DNA of 6,819 nt from Clostridiales bacterium (GTDB lineage Bacteria > Bacillota > Clostridia > Oscillospirales > Oscillospiraceae): the NCBI GenBank assembly GCA_003516765.1, contig DPCD01000053.1:1-6819 (forward strand). Reading direction: 5' to 3'. The translations under genes were made by a program, and so were the position numbers. Of this stretch, positions 1 to 4,085 are shown piece by piece (the stretch's first letter is position 1; each line of letters starts with the position of its first letter). The notes under the pieces were generated by a model. It searched no databases. It saw nothing but the letters and a program-made list of their open reading frames with translations, and was not told the DNA's origin.

Positions 1-25
1 ACAAAATCCGGCAGGCGGCTGGCTG

Positions 26-685
26 TTATTCTTCCACATAGCGCGCGGGAAGCGCATCGAGCGCTTCGCAGCGGACGGCAAGGCGCGTGGTGCCTCCCAC
101 TGTGCAGGTGAAAAGCGTCAGATCCCAGTCTCCTTCGGTCATTTCCTCCACCGCCGTGGGCGCAAGGGTTTCCAGCGCCATGACTTCATAGAAAAAGACG
201 TTGCCGTCCATGTCCGTAAACGTAACCGCATCTCCCGGCTGCAGCTTTTTAAGCTCCCGGAAATGTCCCGCGTAGTTGTGCCCCAGAATCACCAGATTGT
301 GCGTATACGCAGAGCCGGAATACCGGCACGGCGCCAGACGCAGGCTCTCGTAGCTCCACTGGTCGATCACCGGCAGCTCCAGAGAAATCGCCGGCAGCGA
401 CAACAGCCCGATATAGTCCGCCCCGTCGACCGTTTTAACCGGCATATCCATCTGCGGATTGAGAAGATAGTCCGGAATTTCCTCCAGCGCCGTCTCGCGG
501 ACGGGCTGCACGGAAACCGCCTCAGACGCTTCTGCCTCCTCCAGCTCCGGCTTTAACGCTTCGAGCGTCGCCTGGACCTGCATGCTTGCCATCGCGTCGG
601 TCATCAGGTTGTACGCTGTGAGGCAAAGCGCTGCCAGAAGAAGCAGCAGTCCGATTGCCGTAAAAATTTTCCCGCGTCTTGTCAT
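26..685 (-). CDS. Second sortase of the pilus locus (class uncertain)
   Basis: This is a 219-residue sortase, a membrane-bound cysteine transpeptidase that cleaves LPXTG-type signals and joins the threonine to an amine. One N-terminal membrane segment (about residues 8-27) is followed by an acidic linker (about 45-70) and the sortase barrel (about 88-210). The catalytic triad is visible: H136 in ILGHNY, C194 in TLFTCT and R201 in TTRLAVRC. It lacks the C-terminal membrane helix and the TPYG/NTHR wording of class C enzymes, so it is probably not the polymerase. Class D-like or a divergent group are both possible. The start ATG overlaps the TGA of the basal pilin gene (ATGA), and only a weak purine stretch precedes it, so translation is probably coupled. 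My inference is that it anchors the basal LPQTG pilin, and with it the pilus, to the cell wall. Sortase identity is certain; the substrate is not. Confidence 0.93.
   Translation of the reverse strand: MTRRGKIFTAIGLLLLLAALCLTAYNLMTDAMASMQVQATLEALKPELEEAEASEAVSVQPVRETALEEIPDYLLNPQMDMPVKTVDGADYIGLLSLPAISLELPVIDQWSYESLRLAPCRYSGSAYTHNLVILGHNYAGHFRELKKLQPGDAVTFTDMDGNVFFYEVMALETLAPTAVEEMTEGDWDLTLFTCTVGGTTRLAVRCEALDALPARYVEE
682..685 (-). other. ATGA stop/start overlap between basal pilin and second sortase
   Basis: The TGA of the basal pilin (684-682) overlaps the ATG of the second sortase (685-683). With only AGAAAGACAG upstream as a weak ribosome site, re-initiation by the ribosome that just ended the pilin is likely. 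This ties the amounts of the two proteins together. Confidence 0.8.
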
Positions 686-1671
686 GCTTCTGTCTTTCTA
701 TCCAGCGCGCCGAGAATCAGAAACACCAAGCCAGATAGCGCCAGCGCCTCCACGTGCCACCACACCGCGCCCGTCTGCGGAAGCGTCGGCTTCGCGGGGC
801 TCGAGGGCTTTGAGGGATTGGAGGGCTTTACCGGCGTATCCGGCGTGTCTGTCCGGTCCGGCTTTTTCGTATTGGTCACAACGAAGGTGATGCCCTCGCG
901 CGTGATGCTGACCGTGTAGCCGGAGACGGTTTTCTCCGTGACCGACCAGCGCGCATCCGCGTCGAGATCCAACCAGGTGTAGCGCCAGTTGTTTCTTTCG
1001 CTCAGCTTTACCGTATCATATACTTTTCCGTTTCTGAGCAGCTCCACAGTAATCTCCTGCGGGCGGCTATCCTCTGCGCCGTCGTCGTCCCAGACCTTCA
1101 GGACCTTGCGCGTGACGGTATCGCCGTCGTCCGGAACCGGCGTTTTGCCGAACTTCACGTTTGCCGAAACGTCATAAACCCACTCGTTATTTTCCAGATC
1201 CTGCGTCGGCAGCAGCACGAAAAACGGCTCGGCGTCATAATCATTCCCGCCCTGTGTGTGCCGCTCGCCAATGACAAGGTACAGCCCAGCCGCAAGCATT
1301 TTCCCCTGCGTGGGGAACGTGAGCATGCCGGTTTTGTCGTTTTTCCCGCTGTCTGCGGGCGTAAGCTCCCGGCGCAGCACGTAGCTTTCCAGCGTCTGCG
1401 CCATCTCGCGCCAGCGGCGGTCGTTTTTTCCGCGGATGTCCAGATCAAACTCATCAAATTCGGAGCGAACCGTCAGTTCGCCCGTCTCGTCTGCGTCTGC
1501 CACGCGGTAGATCGAGAATTTCGCGCCGGAAAGCGCCGTTTTTCCGTCCCGGTAGGTCAGCGTCAGCGTGGGCTTTCTGGACAGATCAATGCTCCCCGCC
1601 GCCTGCGCGACGCTTGTCAGCAGGCACAGTACCGCTGCCAGCAGTGCAAGGGTTCTTTTTCTACGTGTCAA
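682..1671 (-). CDS. Basal/anchor pilin, SpaA-like, with Cna-B domain and LPQTG
   Basis: Surface-anchored small pilin, 329 residues from the preferred TTG start at 1671 (332 from the GTG at 1680). A signal peptide with a TRRKR basic end and a hydrophobic core ends near AQA (about residue 24). An N-terminal pilin domain (about 30-172) contains the GAKFSIYRV motif. A typical Cna-B domain (about 185-270) contains KVWDDDG, NNWRYTW and TEKTVSGY. By family analogy K192 and N267 would form an internal isopeptide bond assisted by E246. A Pro/Ser/Lys-rich tail (about 271-296) leads to LPQTG (297-301), a hydrophobic segment and a short end with only one Arg and one Lys. A proline-rich tail before the sorting signal is a known trait of basal pilins that sit in the wall. 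The gene overlaps the class C sortase by 11 bases and the second sortase by 4. It could instead be a minor ancillary pilin; basal is favoured. Confidence 0.9.
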   Translation of the reverse strand: MTRRKRTLALLAAVLCLLTSVAQAAGSIDLSRKPTLTLTYRDGKTALSGAKFSIYRVADADETGELTVRSEFDEFDLDIRGKNDRRWREMAQTLESYVLRRELTPADSGKNDKTGMLTFPTQGKMLAAGLYLVIGERHTQGGNDYDAEPFFVLLPTQDLENNEWVYDVSANVKFGKTPVPDDGDTVTRKVLKVWDDDGAEDSRPQEITVELLRNGKVYDTVKLSERNNWRYTWLDLDADARWSVTEKTVSGYTVSITREGITFVVTNTKKPDRTDTPDTPVKPSNPSKPSSPAKPTLPQTGAVWWHVEALALSGLVFLILGALDRKTEA

Positions 1672-2512
1672 TCTCATCACCTCTGGATTTGCTCTGCCGC
1701 TTCGGCAAGAGCAGGATAATCAGAAGAAGCAGCAAAACCGGAATTGCCAGCACCGGCGCAACGATCAGCGGGTCAAACTGCGTTGCGTCCGCCGTCACAT
1801 GCATTCTCGCCGCCTCTGGCGTATTTTCCACCCGGTGCCCGCGCACCAGAAGCCGGTGTGTGTTGATGCCGTAGGGCGTACAGGTCACAAGTGTGCAGTA
1901 GTCCTCCCCCGGCACGATGCCGAGCGCGTCCACCTGCTCGGGTTCCACGATCAGAATCTGGTCGATCTCATAGGTCAGGACCTCGTCCAAAACGCGCAGC
2001 AGAAACGTATCGCCGACGGCAAGCTTATCGAGGTTGGTAAACAGCTTTGCGCTCGGAAGCCCCCGGTGCCCGGAAAGCACACAGTGCGTCCCCTCCCCGC
2101 CCACGGGAAGGCTCGACCATTCCAGATGCCCGACCGCGACCTGCAGCACAGACTCCTCCGTGCCGTGGTAAATGGGAAGCGAGCAGTCGATCTCGGGTAT
2201 TTCGATATAGCCCATCACGCCGAGCCCGGAAACGTCCAAAAGACTTTCATATGCCGCTTTCTGCTCGTCGGTCAGGGCAAACGCCGTTTCCCGCTGAGAA
2301 AGTGCGCGGTTATAGTCCTGCGCCGCCTTCCACATTTCGTCATACTGCGCAGTGTCCAGCTGCGAAACTGTTTCTGCGTAGCTTGCAATCGCGCGCGTCT
2401 GGTGCATCGAGTTCCAGTAGTCGCTCAGGCTCGGATACAGCAGCAGGGACACTCCTGCAAGAAGCAGCAGAACCAGAAAGACAGTTGTCCAGTTGTTGTT
2501 CTTTTTCTTCAT
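1661..2512 (-). CDS. Class C (pilus-polymerising) sortase
   Basis: Pilin polymerase of 283 residues that forms lysine-threonine isopeptide links between shaft pilins outside the membrane. It has an N-terminal membrane helix (about 10-27), a helical region with an SDYWNSMHQTRAI segment, the class C hallmark GVMGYIEIPEI...LPIYHGT (about 98-117), and a C-terminal membrane helix (about 248-270) ending in KRQSKSR. The triad is H149 (SGHRG), C211 (TLVTCTPYG) and R220 (NTHRLLVRG). I chose the start at 2512 because AAGGAG lies 8 bases upstream. A longer reading from ATG 2578 would add 22 residues with no signal character, has no ribosome site, and would run through a hairpin. The gene lies 70 bases after the major pilin and overlaps the basal pilin start, as in other pilus operons. 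The usual Asp-Pro-aromatic lid motif before the barrel is not seen. Class assignment is firm. Confidence 0.95.
   Translation of the reverse strand: MKKKNNNWTTVFLVLLLLAGVSLLLYPSLSDYWNSMHQTRAIASYAETVSQLDTAQYDEMWKAAQDYNRALSQRETAFALTDEQKAAYESLLDVSGLGVMGYIEIPEIDCSLPIYHGTEESVLQVAVGHLEWSSLPVGGEGTHCVLSGHRGLPSAKLFTNLDKLAVGDTFLLRVLDEVLTYEIDQILIVEPEQVDALGIVPGEDYCTLVTCTPYGINTHRLLVRGHRVENTPEAARMHVTADATQFDPLIVAPVLAIPVLLLLLIILLLPKRQSKSRGDEIDT
1676..1683 (-). promoter_or_regulatory. Extended Shine-Dalgarno covering GTG/ATG codons, pointing to a TTG start
   Basis: Minus-strand GAGGTGAT is an 8-base perfect match to the consensus 16S-complementary sequence. It includes the in-frame GTG (1680) and most of the ATG (1677), which would be too close to it to start. 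The in-frame TTG at 1671 lies 8 bases after the GAGG core, which is ideal spacing. The basal pilin is therefore more likely to start there. Confidence 0.6.
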
Positions 2513-2520
2513 GCAGGGTT

Positions 2521-2526
2521 CTCCTT
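2521..2526 (-). promoter_or_regulatory. Ribosome binding site fixing the class C sortase start
   Basis: AAGGAG on the minus strand, 8 bases before the ATG at 2512. It decides in favour of the 283-residue protein beginning MKKKNNN over a longer reading from 2578. It lies just after the GC-rich hairpin, so hairpin folding could affect access to it. Confidence 0.85.
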
Positions 2527-2535
2527 GCCGCTGCG

Positions 2536-2561
2536 CGCCGGGGGAATGCTCCCCCCCGGCG
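2536..2561 (-). promoter_or_regulatory. GC-rich stem-loop between major pilin and sortase
   Basis: Plus-strand CGCCGGGGG (2536-2544) and CCCCCGGCG (2553-2561) pair perfectly over 9 bases with an 8-base loop. In the minus-strand transcript it lies 21 bases after the pilin stop codon and 9 bases before the sortase ribosome site. No run of U follows, so it is not a standard terminator. Its place suggests an mRNA-stabilising end or a processing element that lets pilin mRNA outnumber sortase mRNA. Confidence 0.65.
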
Positions 2562-2582
2562 GCAATCGGAAAAATCAAAAAA

Positions 2583-4031
2583 TCAGTCGCGCTCTTTCAT
2601 GCGCTTGCGGGTGACCAGCACCACAGCCGCGCCCAGCACAAGGACCGAGCCGAGGATGTAAAACACCGTCGTGCCCATGCCGCCTGTAGACGGCAGCTCC
2701 GTGCCAGACTGGTTGTTGATCTCGGCTACCACGGTTGTGTAGGTCAGAGAATCAGAGCCTTCTGCCTTTGTAGCGCCAGTAATCACGACTTCGACATCCT
2801 CTTTTAGCGTGTTATAGCCAGCAGGAGCCATGATTTCACGGAGGTAGTATGTATCCACATCCAAACCGTCAATTTTAATCTTGCCTTGCGTATTCGTGGT
2901 CAGGATGGTGCTAGCGTTCCATGGGATGGTTCCGTCCCCGCCCGCAGCAGGAACGTTTTCCCAACCGGTGAGCTTGCCGTTGACAACAACCGCGACCTTA
3001 TCCTTGTTCTTATTCAGCAGCACGAACTGAGCGTCCTTCAGAACCTTTTCCTTGTCGCCGTTGCCGTATTTCAAAACGTCCAGATCCCACGTATAGGTCG
3101 TGGTTGTGCTGGGAGGCGTGGTCGTGGTCTTGTCGGACTGACCGTATTCAATCTTGCTTTCGTTGGGGTTGCCTTCCACGCCGACAACCGCATTTTCGTT
3201 CAGCTTTGCCGTGTATTCAATGACGAGCTGATCATTAGCTTTCAGCGTATCGCAGAATGCCTGCGTGAAGCGCACCTCAAACGTGCAATCGTCGGTAAGA
3301 CCCGTCGTCACAACCTGATAGTTTGCTGTATCAACAGTTGCCTTGTTCAGCGTCACCTTCGTCACGGCGTCAAACGTCAGACCTGCGGACATTTTGTCGT
3401 GGAACAGATAGTTCTCAGCGCCCGCCTGCGCTGTAATGGTGCTCTTGAAGTTGACGGTCTGACCGATGTCGGCGTCGTTCGTCTTGCCGTATGCATTGGT
3501 GGAGTCCTCCTCGACCTCCTTCTCATTGGTCGGCTCGGCATTCTTTTCCTTGATGGTTACGTCCGGATTCGTTGTATCGAGCGAGCAGAGCGTGCCGAGC
3601 GTGGAGTCGACCAGATAGTAGCCGAGGTCCAGATTGTCAAACACAACCGTCGCAGATGTCGCTTTGGTCTGCCCCTGATTGCCACTCAGGTTTGCCGCAT
3701 ACGCCTGCGCCAGTTTTGCAAAAGCGGCAGTATCCGCACTTGCAGCCCAGGTCACATAGCCCTGATCATTGGTGACCAGATAAGTGTCCTTGATGTCTTG
3801 GCTCTCTACAAAGTCTTTCCAAGCTGCCGTTGCCTTATAAGAGTATGCGTTCGATTCTTTGTTGTAGCTTTCCAGATGCAGAATCTCATAGATCGTATAC
3901 GTCTGACCTGCAATTGCATTATCGATGGTAATGCTGCCCTCATTGACCGCTGCGGCGAACACACCGGCGCTCAGCGCCAGTACCATTATCAGTGCCAGCA
4001 CAAAGCCGACAATTCTCTTGACATGCTTCAT
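2583..4031 (-). CDS. Major (shaft) pilin with isopeptide domains and LPSTGG
   Basis: Fimbrial shaft subunit of 482 residues. The signal peptide MKHVKRIVGF plus hydrophobic core ends near VFA (about residue 26). The N-terminal domain (about 30-155) is followed by VTIKEKN (158-164), which sits where the pilin motif normally is; K163 is the likely acceptor lysine. Domain 2 (about 165-298) resembles the 'fimbrial isopeptide formation D2' family; K171 and N290 are candidate bond partners. A Thr/Pro/Ser linker (302-312) leads to a Cna-B-like domain 3 (about 315-440) with K321 (DLDVLK) and the E-box E399 in LREIMAPAGY. The end is LPSTGG (446-451), a membrane helix and a basic tail with RKRMK. It begins 54 bases after the tip gene, behind a GAAAGGAC site with rather long spacing. 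It appears somewhat less GC-rich than its neighbours. The length and domain plan match shaft pilins, so this is very likely the major subunit. Confidence 0.94.
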   Translation of the reverse strand: MKHVKRIVGFVLALIMVLALSAGVFAAAVNEGSITIDNAIAGQTYTIYEILHLESYNKESNAYSYKATAAWKDFVESQDIKDTYLVTNDQGYVTWAASADTAAFAKLAQAYAANLSGNQGQTKATSATVVFDNLDLGYYLVDSTLGTLCSLDTTNPDVTIKEKNAEPTNEKEVEEDSTNAYGKTNDADIGQTVNFKSTITAQAGAENYLFHDKMSAGLTFDAVTKVTLNKATVDTANYQVVTTGLTDDCTFEVRFTQAFCDTLKANDQLVIEYTAKLNENAVVGVEGNPNESKIEYGQSDKTTTTPPSTTTTYTWDLDVLKYGNGDKEKVLKDAQFVLLNKNKDKVAVVVNGKLTGWENVPAAGGDGTIPWNASTILTTNTQGKIKIDGLDVDTYYLREIMAPAGYNTLKEDVEVVITGATKAEGSDSLTYTTVVAEINNQSGTELPSTGGMGTTVFYILGSVLVLGAAVVLVTRKRMKERD

Positions 4032-4042
4032 GATTTTCTAAC

Positions 4043-4050
4043 GTCCTTTC
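4043..4050 (-). promoter_or_regulatory. Ribosome binding site of the major pilin
   Basis: Reads GAAAGGAC on the minus strand. The AGGA core ends 12 bases before the ATG at 4031, which is on the long side, but no better site lies in the 54-base gap. The gap holds no clear promoter or terminator, so shaft pilin and tip gene are probably co-transcribed. Confidence 0.6.
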
Positions 4051-4085
4051 CTGTTTCCCTGCAAAAGTTTCTGCTTTTTCTCGCA

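Noticed and set aside
1..25. Possible terminator after the second sortase
   Set aside because: The 25 bases end in a short T-rich stretch on the minus strand, but the only stem (about 5 bp) has a mismatch in that direction and the sequence is cut by the edge.
2513..2578. Upstream ATG at 2578 as the class C sortase start
   Set aside because: The extra 22 residues lack signal character, the ATG has no ribosome site, and the extension crosses the hairpin; AAGGAG supports the ATG at 2512.
1568..2614. Long plus-strand open frame (348 codons) opposite the class C sortase and basal pilin start
   Set aside because: It lies antisense to genes with clear catalytic motifs, its translation is rich in Arg, His and Gln with no domain, and it is best explained as a shadow frame in GC-rich coding DNA.
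4032..4085. Internal promoter or terminator between tip and shaft pilin genes
   Set aside because: There are no recognisable -35/-10 boxes and only a weak A/T hairpin; beyond the ribosome site nothing can be supported.
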